Positions 11,490-23,101 of a DNA stretch of 64,000 nucleotides are shown piece by piece. Every line of letters begins with the position of its first letter. The stretch's first letter is position 1. This DNA is from Symbiodinium natans. Taxonomy: Eukaryota; Sar; Dinophyceae; Suessiales; Symbiodiniaceae. Both the position numbers and the translations under genes were made by a program. The DNA is taken from NCBI GenBank assembly GCA_905221605.1, contig CAJNDS010002567.1:272266-336265 (forward strand). Direction: 5' to 3'. The notes beneath the pieces were generated by a model. That model searched no databases. It saw only the letters and a list, made by a program, of their open reading frames with translations, and was not told where the DNA came from.

Positions 11490-12120
11490 GTAGGTGCCAC
11501 CTACCAATTCAGTAGGGATTCCTACTACTATGCCACGAAAATGTAATCAGTAGGAGTGTGCCTATCAAATCAGTAGCGAGAGCATACTAAGTCAAGGTCC
11601 GCCAGCAATCAATAGAGGAAGCCTACTGAGTTGGTCGGGCTCCCTACCGGGTTATTCCACAGCATATACGAACTTGAGTCCCTACCAATTAAAGAGGCAG
11701 CCCCTACTGAACGGTTCCTTCAATTTAGTGTTTTCGCGTACACCTGTCTACAGCGTCAGGAGGTGCTTTCAGTAGGGATTGTCTATCAAATCAGTAGGGA
11801 ATGCCTACTAACTCAGGGTCGGCAATGAATCTGTAGGGATGCGCTACTGTTTTGGTAGGGGCTTCTTATCGGGTTCCTCATCTGTATTTAATAGTAGAAG
11901 ACCCCTACCAATTTAGTAGGAACTCCTACTCAATTGACATGAAGAGCATATTCAATACGACTGCCTATCAAGCCAGTAGGGAGTGTCTATGAAGTCATGG
12001 TCGGCAAGCAAACAATAAAGAAAGCCTACTGATTCGGTAGGGCTCCCTGCCGGAGATCATGTATTAGTAAGAGCACTTACGAATTTAATAGGCAGCTCCT
12101 ACTGAATCACTATATGAATT
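11490..12120. repeat. Diverged long-period AGTAGG / CCTACT array
   Basis: At least three long units are recognisable from recurring blocks in fixed order. The CCTACCAATT-to-CCTACT block recurs near 11500, 11681, 11907 and 12076, giving a period of about 170-225 bp. The CCTATCAAATCAGTAG and GGTCGGCAA blocks recur between them. The many AGTAGG and CCTACT words are inverse complements, so local hairpins are likely. There is no coding potential. It ends about 80 bp before the first exon-like sequence of the next gene. Confidence 0.7.
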
Positions 12121-12196
12121 TGCTTTCTGACCACAGACTAACAGATTCGATGCTAGTTGAAGCGAAAGCATAGCCAGTAACGTGCTTCTTCTTCCA

Positions 12197-15100
12197 TGCT
12201 TGCTGCAGCGGACGTGGATGATGCGCCGGGACACGGTGGATGGGCTTCCAAAGCCTGCCCTCCAGGAAAGTGTGGCGACCCGAGCCAATGTTGCCGCTGT
12301 CGTCTGGTCAATGGATCGCCGGCAAAAACTTGGGCACCGGTTTCTTTTCATCATGTCCTCTGGCTTCCTTCAAAGGTGAGTCGCGGTGGCAGGCTTTGTG
12401 GGGTGTAAGCACATGTTGGGTCCTGAAAATTAAAAGAGACATGATTGATGTGTAAGGATATTTGGGCAAGCTGCGGAAAGGGGCAAAAGAACCGAAGCCA
12501 GCAGATTGGCATTATGCTTGGAGGAGGACATGCACATTCTTCCATCCCTCAATGAACAAAACATTTTCGTGGATCATTGAGGCCAACCATGCGTCGGGGG
12601 CATGGGGTGCTGGCTGCTGGCTCTGCGCTAGAGCGAACAAGAAGAGCTCGTTTGCGCGGTTGACTGTGCATGCTCCGCATTGCGTGACTCTGCAGAGTTT
12701 CAAGGTGCATGGATGTTCGCAAGAGCACAAGGCTGCCTTGGATGAGCTGGTGAAGTCGTGCAATGCTGACCCAGAGGACCGTGCTGAGGAAATCGAAGCT
12801 GCTGTTTCCGGGCTGCCAAAAGTTCCCAGGGTGGACCGATACTTGGCGGTACTCAAGAGTGTCAGGAATTATTCCACCTACGCCTCCCACCATGACAGCA
12901 CAGATTCGGTGGGCTCTTTCCTTGAGCAGGGCGCGCCGGGACACCCGCACGAAGCAAAGCAGATACTTGCGACGCTTGATGGACCAATGCAAGACAGAAT
13001 CCGCAAAGCAATGAGGCAGACGGTTGCTTCATCCATAGCACTTGACAAGAGTGCAAATATTATGGTCTTAATTGCACGCATGCTCCTCCCCTCTGGAATT
13101 TTCGACACAGTTCTGGGACTAGAATTGGACATGGGGTCAGAGGCAAGCGATGTCATGGAAGCGACGGAAAAAATCATTCGACGCGCCTGCACGAAGCAGC
13201 TGTCGCGGCGTGATGCCAAGGCAGCAGCTTCGAAGAATAGTGATTAGAGGGTAACCTGCAGTAATTGAATGATGTTGCGGAGGCAGTTAGACTTGTTGTG
13301 CGGCCCTGGAAGGTGTCTGTGTGGGAGTCGACTGATGACACAGTGGACGAGGCAGGGCAATCGAGTGATATCGATGGTTAGTTCAGATGTTGGGGTCACT
13401 CTATTGCGTGAAGAAGAGATCGAAGAGTTGGGGTTTGCGTGTATTCCTGCAGGAAGCCATGCGGAATTTTTTGGGCTCCGTGTGGACGGCCGTTGCCGAT
13501 GGGGGGCCGCCGGAACAGAAGGCCCTGTTCAGCATGGCCAAGGGTGGCCCGGCGGAGAAGTTTCCTGTCTTGATGCACGTGGACCGTGACAGGCCACATC
13601 GAGAGCGGAGCGTCATGAAAGGTTCGTGGAAGTGCTTGGAAGAGCCCGTCAAATCTCTTCTGGACTCATTGATGACAGGGGAGAGATCGTTTTTCAAGCT
13701 CATCAAGACATCTCAGCGTTACAGCGTTACCAGAAATTCTTCATTGCCGCTCAGAAGGAGGCTCCTGAGGACGTGGAAACCTTTGCCAAAACTTTGCAGA
13801 GCATGTCCTACGCAGAGCACAGGTACGACTCTAGAAGTCGACCTCTTCTGCGGTTCTTCAAGCTGCTGCCCATTGCTGTGGCCACATTGGTCAAGCTTGT
13901 GGAGAATGGCAGTGCCAGCGAGGCAGCGCATGCCACTGAGCTGCTCGGGATGCTCAGTGGCGATTGTGGTTTCAAGCGAATCGTGGGGGCCGCTGTGGCA
14001 GCCGACTCGATGATTCTGGGCTGGACATTTATCAAGCTTTCAGATAAAAGTTCCGGAGACTATGCCCTTTCTGGGCCGGCGGCTGCCCGCCAGCTACACG
14101 AGATGGAGGCACTTCTCAAGCACGGTGGCCTCTTTTTGCAAGAGGCTAAGGGCAGCCTGACACATACAGCTCTGGAGAGCTTGTGCAATCAAGTCGTCTT
14201 TTTTCAAGACAAAATGCTAGTTCTCAGATGGCCAGAGAGGGCTTCCGCCAGGCTTGACGAACCCAGGCGCCTTGCAAAGAAGCCCCTTGACGAAGTGGTT
14301 GTAGTCGTGTGAGTCTTCCTTCCTTTGTCTTGAAGAATTTCAAGCTTGGAGCGTTGTCCATGCTGACTGAGTTATCTGCCCAGGCACTTTGCAACCTACA
14401 AGACATACTTTGAAGCGAACTTCCCAGGTTTTGAGGACCCACTGCCCGCGTTGATCTGGCGCTTAGGAACCCTACTATTCCTGACCATCACATGCCCCAG
14501 GACTCCAATGCATTTGCCGCCATGAATCTGGATCCACAGACAAAGATTCACCTGGATGACCGCCGCAAATTCATCTATGCGCTGTCCACGAAGTTCCAGC
14601 TGGACGCCGCCGCCGTTTGGGCAAGCTTCAATGGTAATGGGGCCACGACAGGCCCTTTGCAGCATATGCAGTTGGTAGTAGGTGGCCAGGGGTTTCAATT
14701 AGAGACCCTCTCTCTGTCACGCTCTCCCTTGATATCATGTGTCACAATGACAAGGTGCCTACCGCCTGGCTCAATGGTGCGTCTCGCCGGCAGGTGTTGC
14801 AGCCAGCACGCATACTTCTGGGTCTGAGAGATCAAGCGAGGTGTGTTGCCACCAACCAGACAGCATCAGTCAGCGGGGGTGGCTGCAAGCCTGGCAAGAC
14901 TTGCGGCATCGCAAGTCGGAGCAACACAAGGACTTGCAGACGCTCATTCAGATTTACTTGTCGTCCATGTCTAACTCTGGAACAGTGGATCGGATGCTGG
15001 GGCACGTGAAATTCTCCATGCTGCGCAGAGGCACTGTTTCCAGGGGCGGCCTGGAGGCTTCGCTCCGCTTGATTGCCTGCGACGAGGGCGGGCGGCGGCA

Positions 15101-16486
15101 GGAGAAGCTGGAGCCAAGAAAGCTGATGATTGAGCCCGTTCCCAAAACCACTGCAGGAGGATTGCGCGTGGCCGAGCCCTGTACCCGATTCGCTCTACAC
15201 TGCCAGCACTTGTACCGGACATGGTATGGCGAGCGGATGCAAGCTGGCAGAGGGATTGAGCCAGTTTCGGACGAAAAGCTGGCCAGTGCACGGGCGCTGG
15301 CGACAAAGCCCAAGCTGGGAACAAAGAGGCAGAGGAGCGAGCGCTCTGAAGAAGCCCAGCTGGAAGCGCATGCGCAAGCATTGAAGAGAGCTGTGGCGCG
15401 TGTTAGCCAAGGAGGTGGTGCGGAGGCGCATGGGCCACTCGGGCCAATCAGTCTGCCTCAGGCTGCAAGCAAAGGAGTCAAGGCCGTCATTTCCCAGCAG
15501 GCAGCAGCGTGTGATGAGATGAGACTGCAGCGGCTGGCCCCTGCAGCTTCGAGTTCTTCTGGACTTGCGAAGCAGCGCAAGAATTCCGTGCCTGAAGGGC
15601 CCTCCTGCTCTGCAGCCGCTTCTTCCTCATCTTCTGCTGTGGCGTGGCGCTGGTCTTTATGACATTGCGGCGTGTGTAGGGGCTTGTTTCATGCGTTCGG
15701 GTCGTGGTGTTCAGCAGTAGAGTGTCTATCCTCCTCTGCCCTGTGATCCAGGCGGGCGGCAACGTCACACACGACGATTTGGAAGATGACCCCGATCTTG
15801 CAAAAGTGCGTGAGCAGCAGACAAAGGTCCTGCTGGCTAGACGTGCTGCTGCCATCCAAGGGAAGGGCGCACCGAATCCATACATCGACGCAAAAGGCGG
15901 GGAGATGAAGATGGACGAGCCTCAAGACAAGGCGCGGAAAAAGAAGACTTCAGCTGGACTTCTTCCCCTGCGGCCCAGTTTGAAAAGATCCAGGTCTATT
16001 GAAATGGAAAGGCAGAAGCCACCGAGCAAGTTTTTGAAGCCAGCTGTTGGCCAGTCTGCTGATGTGTTCTGGGTGAAAGACCCAACAGCGGAGACGCCGG
16101 AAGCACTGGAAGCAAGGCTGCTTGGAAAGAGGCTGGTCAATGAAGCGTGGCTGAAGCACCATGCAGAGAGTGCGCCTTTGCCCAGAGAAGCACAGTGCTT
16201 TGACTTCGAGCCTGTGGTGCAAACAATGCACCTCATTCTTCACTTGACTGCAGGTTTTCTTGCAGAGTTCCCTGTGCACGCAAAAGTGCTTGAGGAGTGT
16301 GCCGCTGTCGCCGGGACAGTGAATGTACAGAAGAAAGCACTTCCCCGTCTGAATGTGAGCCGCAGTCCCATGCCCGAGAAGCCTCAGCAGCCCTCGTGTA
16401 CTTATAAAGTCGTTGGTTCCCGCGAAGCAGAAAGCGGACTTACATTGTCGGACTTGTTCTTCAAGATGACGAAGCTGCGCAAGTGA
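12197..16486 (+). CDS. Zinc-finger protein with hAT-transposase-like features
   Basis: Proposed exons: about 12197-12375 (Cys-rich, CPPGKCGD..CCRCR; strong donor AAG|GTGAGT), about 12450-13245, about 13400-13585, about 13590-14310, about 14435-14633, 14755-about 15640 and 15752-16486. The second exon holds CWLC followed about 45 residues later by H..CSQEH, resembling the TTF/BED-type finger found before hAT-like transposase domains. The exon at 14755 carries SGTVDRMLG then LEASLRLI, similar in spacing to the hAT C-terminal dimerisation region. The last exon is basic, then a VFWVKD..LVNEAWLKHH segment, which could be BRCT-like. No DDE residues could be assigned by eye. It may be a domesticated transposase or an active element; an unrelated dinoflagellate family is possible. 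Frame changes at about 13590 and 14430 are assumed to be introns. Confidence 0.5.
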
Positions 16487-16874
16487 TGTTAGGAGCCACA
16501 TATCCGTGGTCTGGGGTTTATTCAAATGAGACAGGTCTTGTGGGAGCCTGGGTGCCCGGGGCAAGCGTGTGTTTTCTTGGTCTGGGAAGTCTGCAAGACA
16601 GAGGTAGGTATACTGAGGGTTGAGTAGTCGTCCTTCCCAGAGCCATGATCACGAGGCCACCCATGTGCTCGAGAGATCCAAAAAAGCGCGGTGCAACCTG
16701 TTGGCCGCTAGGGAGAATGCACAACCTGGTCAGTTCGCAGCTCCCATGGCTGACTCTGTCTCGGTTCTGCTCAATTTAGGGGTTCAGGGTTCACGGTATA
16801 GGCTTGATCCTGGTGGTGCTCCTCTGCATGTAGTTCACTCGCCCAGGCACTCCTCCTGGGGGCATCGTCTCAGA

Positions 16875-16898
16875 GAACTCACTACACGTAGTGAGTTC
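16875..16898. repeat. Near-perfect palindrome, copy 1
   Basis: An inverted repeat with 11-bp arms (GAACTCACTAC / GTAGTGAGTTC) around a 2-nt spacer. The same sequence with almost identical flanks recurs at 17111-17134. It contains GTGAGT, a canonical splice donor sequence. Confidence 0.9.
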
Positions 16899-17110
16899 GC
16901 CGGGGCCTTGCGGTGTGCTGGAGTGCCGGAGGGAAGTCCAAATTCACATGAAATTCGACGTTCGCACAGCTTCCTTGGTTTGCCCGGACTCTCAGGGGAA
17001 GCAACCCCGACTCTGGTCAGGCTGTTTGTCCGAAATTTGTGAAAGTGAGGCTGGGGGAACACAGAATTTTGCCTTCTGTCAGAGCTTTGGCATGCCTTGT
17101 CAGCTGCTGA

Positions 17111-17134
17111 GAACTCACTACACGTAGTGAGTTC
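17111..17134. repeat. Near-perfect palindrome, copy 2
   Basis: The same 24-bp palindrome as at 16875, 236 bp downstream in the same orientation, again preceded by GA and followed by G(C/T)(C/T)GGGGCC. It lies between two large plus-strand genes, about 95 bp before the second gene's start codon. It could be a transposon end, a protein-binding site or a hairpin terminator-like element. Confidence 0.9.
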
Positions 17135-17227
17135 GCTGGGGCCTGCCTCCTCGCACATGTCTCCCAGAGAAGCAAATCACTAGACCATGCTCTTGACCTG
17201 AAGCTTTTGGCTCACCAGCTCGCCAGC

Positions 17228-20200
17228 ATGCCGCCGAAGAAGGACAAGGCCAATAATCAAACAAAAGCCAACGCTGCTTCTCCTCCAGCCAAGAAGGCCA
17301 AAGCCTCTCCGAAGCCTTCTGAGGCAAATTCTCCTCCTGCCAAGAAGGTGCGTGCAGAAGAGGCCGCGAAGATTGGGGAGTGTCCCTCATCTACCTCAGG
17401 CCCCTCTGTGGCTACGCTGGCCCCAGGCGCCTCAGCGGCGACACCAGCCAGCGAGCAGGGTCCCAAGGCCGCCGTGGAGGCGGTGCAGGTTCCTGACCCG
17501 GCTGAGCAGGCGCAGGTCCCCTCACCCGTGCCGGCGAAGCCTGGGCCTTTGGTCACAGGTTGCAAGCTGATCCTGGAGGCTGCCAGAGGTCAAGGCAGTG
17601 CCCTCACAGATGTTGCAGACAACATCCTGGCAAAGCTGCTTCCAGAGTTCGAGCATTGGGAGACGAATCTTCCAGCACCAAGGTCTCGTGGTGGTTTCTT
17701 GGCTTACAGCGAGGCAGCGTACAAGATGTACATGGAGCAGGACAAGTCCTTCACGTGTCTTGTCCCGTTCCACTACGTGGGTTTTGCTGCTTAGCTGCAC
17801 AGTGGGCAGAGTGGATACTTGCCGGGTTTAAGGAGGTTTGGCTGAAGATGTTGGAACAAGAGACTCAGGCTTTTGAGCACCAGGACATGATCCCCGTGCT
17901 AGGATCGATCCGAAGGTGCTTTGACCACTTTTTCAAGGAAGGGCCACAGAGCATACTCAAGTTTACCAGCGTGGTGAGATGTTCCACAGCCGGAGCGCCG
18001 CCGAACCCTGGCTGCTACGAGGTGCTGGATGGCACAATCTACCGCCTGGCATTCTTGCTTGGCTACGCTGAAGCCGTTGAGCATGCCCAGGACCTGACAT
18101 CCTGGAGGGACTGCTTTGCCACCTTCCCAGTACAGTTTGAACTTATTCCTGATGAGACCCAGCTGATGAAGAAGAAGCTGCAATATGACCAGGATAAGAA
18201 GGCAGCCCCCGAGTTTGCCGGCTTGTCCCCCCATCGAGTAGCCCAGGCGATTCTCAATGTCCAGACGATGTTGAAGGACAAGCTTTTGCCTTCAAAAGCT
18301 GAGCATGTCTACGAGTACCTGAAGTCCATAAACTGGTCCTCAGCAGATCAAATCTCGAAGACTTCTGCTGGTACCTCCATCAAGGTCGCGAATCGGCTGA
18401 CAGAGCGGAGCAAGAAATTGCTCGAATGTTTTGAGAATCACTTTGCGAAGGGGCATGTGTTCTCAACGTTGTCAGCGCTTGACGTTCTATGTCAGAAGAC
18501 CGCGTGCAAAGATGAAGAACAAGCGGGGAGGCCTGGGTGGCATCGTGTTGTGTGTGTGTACAAGAACAGCAGGACAGGTGCTTTAGGGCTTGCAGTCTGC
18601 CAGAGGCTGCTTGAGTACGTGGTGGAGACTCAAATGATAAGACAGCTCCGCACTGGACATGCGGCTGCCCAACTGGAAGTCTGCTTGCGTGCAGTTTTGC
18701 TTTACGTGTTCTTCTGACCCTTTTAACTTGTGTGGCTTCTTCTAAGGAAGGCCGAGAGAGTCTGCGAAGCAGCGTTCCGCGTTTCCTGGCCATCCGTCGC
18801 ATGGGCATCTATATGATGAACAAGGTCAAGGGCAAGTTCTATAGTGGGCCTCTGCACTTACATGTGTACCACTCCAAGGGGCGGAAGCTGGAGTACGGCT
18901 TTGCTTTGATCCCAGACCAGGGCTTGCCGCCGGCCAAGTCGCTTTCAGAGAAAATGGCTCGTGAAAGTTTGGCTATGCTCATGGATGGCTTGGGTTCGGA
19001 TGTAGTGGACAAGCTACTTTCGCAGAACAGCTCTATGTCAGCAGAGTCCTTGCTGCAGTCGCCAGACATGGAGAAGAAAATTGAATGGCAGAAATGCGTG
19101 GAACAGTACCAGCGGGAGCAAGCAGACAAGGCTGCCATCCATGTCCATGAGACTGGGACATTGTCGCCCCCGGAGCCTGCCGGACAGGAGGCGACGCCCT
19201 CCGTGGAAATCAAGGAGATCGAGCTCAGCAAGGAGACGGCTGGAAAAGGTGAGGCCGAGCTCAGCCAGGAGATGGCTGCAAAAGCTGAGCCCGTTGAGGC
19301 GGAGCAAGAGTACAAAGATGAGCTTCCCGATGCCAATGATGAGCCCGAGGGGCACTGTCAAAAGGTGCCTGTTTGGGAGATCGCTTTCAAGCATCTTGTC
19401 TTGCCCCCATCGATTACACAAACGTTGAGCACAGTGAAAGAGGATGTGTTTTGGAACTTGCACAGCTTTGCCTCTGCTCGAGACTCGGCCGTATGTTAGC
19501 GGTGATGGCTAGTGATGTGAACGGTCTTAGATGCATCTGAACCGGCGCAGCCGATCCCAGTTTCATGTCCCGCTCAATCAGGAGTCAACAGCCACGTCCA
19601 CTTCATACTCAACTCCGACGACAAGGACAGGTTGGTGGAGTCCGTGAAGACGCACGTCGCCTTCCAGCGTGAGGACGAGCCTGCCTTATTCGTTTACGAC
19701 GCCAAGTCAATGTCTGACATTCAGACACGAACCTATCCCACGCGCCCTTGGTTCCTCCTGCCGCCGCTGGACCTTCCGCACTTGCAACTCTGTGTCCAGG
19801 CCGGGATGGAACTCTTTGGGCCCGCGGACATCTTCGCTTGCTTGGATGGCCGGCGTCCTGACATTGGCAAGAAGTTCCACAGGCTCGTGACTTCGAACAG
19901 CAAGACCCTTGTGAAGAACGGAAACATGCAGAAGCGCATCTTTCAACCGGACATTCGCCTGCTCTACAGCAATGAGGAGTTCATTTCTGGGTATGCAAAG
20001 TCGGCGAGAATGAAATCGCTAGGCTATGTTCCGGAGCCTGTGGAGTCCATCTCTTGTGCGACAGGCGCTAAGGTGAACTTGACCACACGTCCACGGCGCT
20101 TTATCGACCTTCCAGGAGTCACTTTCACTCGATCCCTGAGTGGGTGCTTGTTGAGAAGCGCTGAGGAGCATGGGGTGAAGCTGACGCAGGATGCCGCTGG

Positions 20201-21548
20201 CAAGCTGCCGCAGAATAGCAACGCCGATGATGCTGGGGCGGGTGAGGATGACCAAAGTGACAAGGAGAGCAAGGAGGGCGAGGAGCCGGCCGCTGCGGAT
20301 GCCGATGATGATGGGGATGGTGAGCCTGGCGATGAGCAGAAGGATCAAGAGCAGCAGGCAGGGAGTGTATGGTACCCCTGGACGGCATCTGAGGAGACGA
20401 TGCTGGAGTTTCTCAACATCTTTGCCGGGGATAACCCGAAGGTTAAGGTGGTCTCCTGGTGCGCAGGATATGGACAGCTCGAGCTCGCCTGCCTCCGTTC
20501 GGACATGACTGTCTTGTCTCTGGTGCAGAGTGTGACGCACCGGCAGGCCCGGGACGCGCAAGTCAAGTAAAGTTTGAAGGATTGTGAGCTCTTGCAAAAA
20601 TGATTCAGCAGAGATGCTAGTAAGATGCAACCCTCTGTAGCCCGAAAGATTTTCAGTTCTTGTGTTAGAGAAGCGACCTTATGACTATGCGGCGTTGTAG
20701 AGACTGATGCGTTCGTTGTGCTTGAACCAACCCTAAACCCTCCAAGCCAGGAGAAATAGAAAGAGTATGCTTTTAACAATAGCAGACAAGCAAAAAAAGA
20801 CCAAGACCCTGAATGGTGAAACAAAAGCTCCTACAGCACCCAGCCCCAGCCCACCGTCCCCCCCAACCCCCAACGCCCAACCCCCCCTCCAAACCCCGTA
20901 ACCCTGAACCCCCCAACCCCCCCAACCCCCAACCCCCCCCAACCCCCAACCAGTTTGTTCCCAGTTGCACCCCCTCCCCACCCCGCCCCCACACGACAAA
21001 AAGGAAAAACGATTTTGCGCCCCCCCAACCCCCCAGACCCCAACCCACTGGACATTCTAGATCCCCCATTTCGGCTCGAGGAGGGGGGGTCCCAAACCCC
21101 CCCCCAACCCGCCAACCCCCCCAACAAGCCCAACCCCCCCCCCCCCCGCCCCAACCACCCCAAAACACGAGGTGAAAAAAAACAAACACCCCCGGTAGAC
21201 CCTGAACCCTAAAGCGTCGGCGTCCGTGAAAATGCCGAGACGTAGATGGAATCTTTGTGTTCCTGGGCAACCTCCGTTCCTGAGAGCGGGCGCTGAAAAT
21301 GACGCGCTTGCCAGGTCCTGCTGGAGAGGCTGGTCCTGACGGTCATTGTCGATTCCCTCCGTGGCAAGCGCGACTTCCTGCTTGACAGGCAGCTGCTGAC
21401 CGTCAGTGAGGCGGATGTGATGGCAGATCCGGATTTGGAGGCTGTGGCTCCTGATCCAGCAAAGAAGACAGAAGAGAAGCAGCAAGCGGAGCCTACGGGT
21501 GAAGAGTTTTCTCCAGCGACAGTAGCTCCAGCTCCAGTACTGAACTGA
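17228..21548 (+). CDS. Large dinoflagellate-type protein, possible Rossmann/methyltransferase-like C-terminal part
   Basis: ATG 17228 (CAGCATGCC) opens a Lys/Pro/Ala-rich N-terminus with PPAKKAKA and PPAKKVRA motifs, a likely nuclear signal. Proposed exons: 17228-about 17790; about 17785-18510 (WAEWILAGF..); about 18748-19365; about 19582-20561; 21315-21548. The last join (donor GTCAAG at 20562, acceptor CCAG|G) gives RDAQ|VLLERLVLTV in frame and removes a 753-bp intron that contains dispersed-repeat copy B. A segment WYPWTASEETMLEF followed by VVSWCAGYGQLELACLR resembles the glycine-rich motif of SAM-dependent methyltransferases, but this is only suggestive. A long acidic D/E-rich linker precedes it. 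The frame slips by one base near 17790. The neighbour upstream is transposase-like. Confidence 0.5.
20735..21215 (+). repeat. Dispersed G/C-rich repeat, copy B, in an intron
   Basis: Starts near AGAAATAGAAAGAGTATGC, then carries AAAAAGACCAAGACCCTGAA and CTACAGCACCCAGCCCCAG, then about 300 bp of CCCAACCCCC-type sequence, and ends in CCCTGAACCCTAAA. It matches copy A (6830-7215) in block order but in the opposite orientation. It fills most of the last intron of the surrounding gene. Confidence 0.75.
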
Positions 21549-21549
21549 C

Positions 21550-22580
21550 GATTTCCAAGGCATCTCGCGAGGGCTTGCCGGTTTTGACTTTGATGTGTGA
21601 GCCGTGATGTGTGCAGCCTGATCTCTCTCTAGACACAGAGGCATTCAAAAGAGGAAAAGCCTAAAATCTGCAATGGTAGCCCGGGCTGCTCGGTCACTGT
21701 CGGGGTTTTGGAGAGAGCATACTGTAGACCGCCGAGAATGCCAAATTGGCCCCAAAAGAGCTGCTTTCGTCAAGTGAAACTGGACACTGAGACAGTCGAA
21801 TGTGCTGCCCTGTTGCTGTCGTTCGTGCAAAGGTGTGGAGTCATCGCGAAACGGAGTAACCTCATTCACGCATGCCAGCGTACAAGCAACTGAGGCCAGA
21901 GCACGGCTTCAAGCTGTGGAGGCTGTGTTTGTGGCGCTGCGGTTTGCCTGGCGACTTGTTCAAATATTGGTCGGCGGGGATGAGAATGCGTGTGGGCGGT
22001 TTGAGGAAGTTGTAGTCGAAGTCGGGGAATGTTTAGAGTAACGAGTCTGTCCAGTATATTGTATCTAGGCTTATCATAGTTGGGGTCGACGGGTGCAGCG
22101 GCTTGGGGCCTCAGCTCCTTTGTTTTAAACGTCTAATGCGTTGTCGTTTGTTTTGCTTGAAACATTCGAGATAGGTCGTTGTTCGTCAATGAGTGCAAAC
22201 CCCAAACCGTTTCTTTGTAAAGCCTAAACCTTGAATCCTAGAGCGGGAGGGTTGAGGGTTTAGGGTTTAGGGTTTAGCGTTTAGGGTCTAGGGTTAGGGT
22301 TTATACTGGAGTATACTCCTGAAAACGCCGGTGCTGAACTCGAAGCAGGAAACTAGAAAGACCCTACCTAGAAGCCCCTACCAACAGCAATGCTTTGGCT
22401 CCCACGCAGACAGCCGAGGCAAATTCTGCCTGGGTTTGCCGGAGGCTGAGGAAACTCGTGTTGCAAGTCCTCAGGTCCAGAATAGAAGCATATGAAAAGG
22501 TACAGCAAGGCTTCAAGTCGCATAATGGAGGCTGCGTCTGCCGTACGAGTGGTTATTTTGGAATTGGTCACTCGGTTTCA
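21550..22580. other. No recognised gene; short TTTAGGG block
   Basis: Nothing recognisable apart from about 60 bp of TTTAGGG words at 22250-22310. Short open frames at 21708-22041 have no motif. Confidence 0.5.
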
Positions 22581-22585
22581 GGCAC

Positions 22586-22649
22586 CTTCTTCTTCTTCTT
22601 CTTCTTCTTCTTCTTCTTCTTCTTCTTCTTCTTCTTCTTCTTCTTCTTC
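22586..22649. repeat. (TTC)n microsatellite
   Basis: About 21 uninterrupted TTC/CTT triplets. It produces poly-Ser, poly-Phe or poly-Lys in overlapping open frames, none with convincing coding flanks. Confidence 0.95.
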
Positions 22650-23101
22650 CTGTTCTTGTTGGCAAACATTCCAGGATTGCACGTGGCGTGCTCTTGTAGA
22701 GAGGTCCTGAGCAACATACGGAAGGAAGTCCTTGTCAACATATGTTTCGGGTACCGGTGCCTGAGGTCAGGAGTGTGTGGCTTCAGAGCCGCGCAGGCAG
22801 AGGCACGCACCAGAGCTGCTCAGAGAGTGGGTCCTCTTGGAGGCATGACATAGCAGCTTGGGCACTTCATCAGCAGCCTCACTTAATGTAAATCACTCGT
22901 GGAAGCATGGAAGTGATTCAGGCAGTCCATCGCCGTGGCCGCTTTCAAGCCCCTGGCACATGAAGCTTGTAGCTGCAACAAGTTACACAGCTGCTCATTT
23001 GTCAGAAGACATGATATTGAACACAGACTACATTGTTGCGAGTTGGCCATTGCCAGGCAATTCTCAGCTACATGACAGACGCATTGTAGCAGTCTCTGCC
23101 A

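Noticed and set aside
20831-21270. Gly/Trp-rich minus-strand frames and Pro-rich plus-strand frames
   Set aside because: They translate the C-rich dispersed repeat inside an intron.
22395-22853. Open frame with a poly-Phe or poly-Ser run
   Set aside because: The run is the TTC microsatellite; the flanks show no protein family and no splice support.
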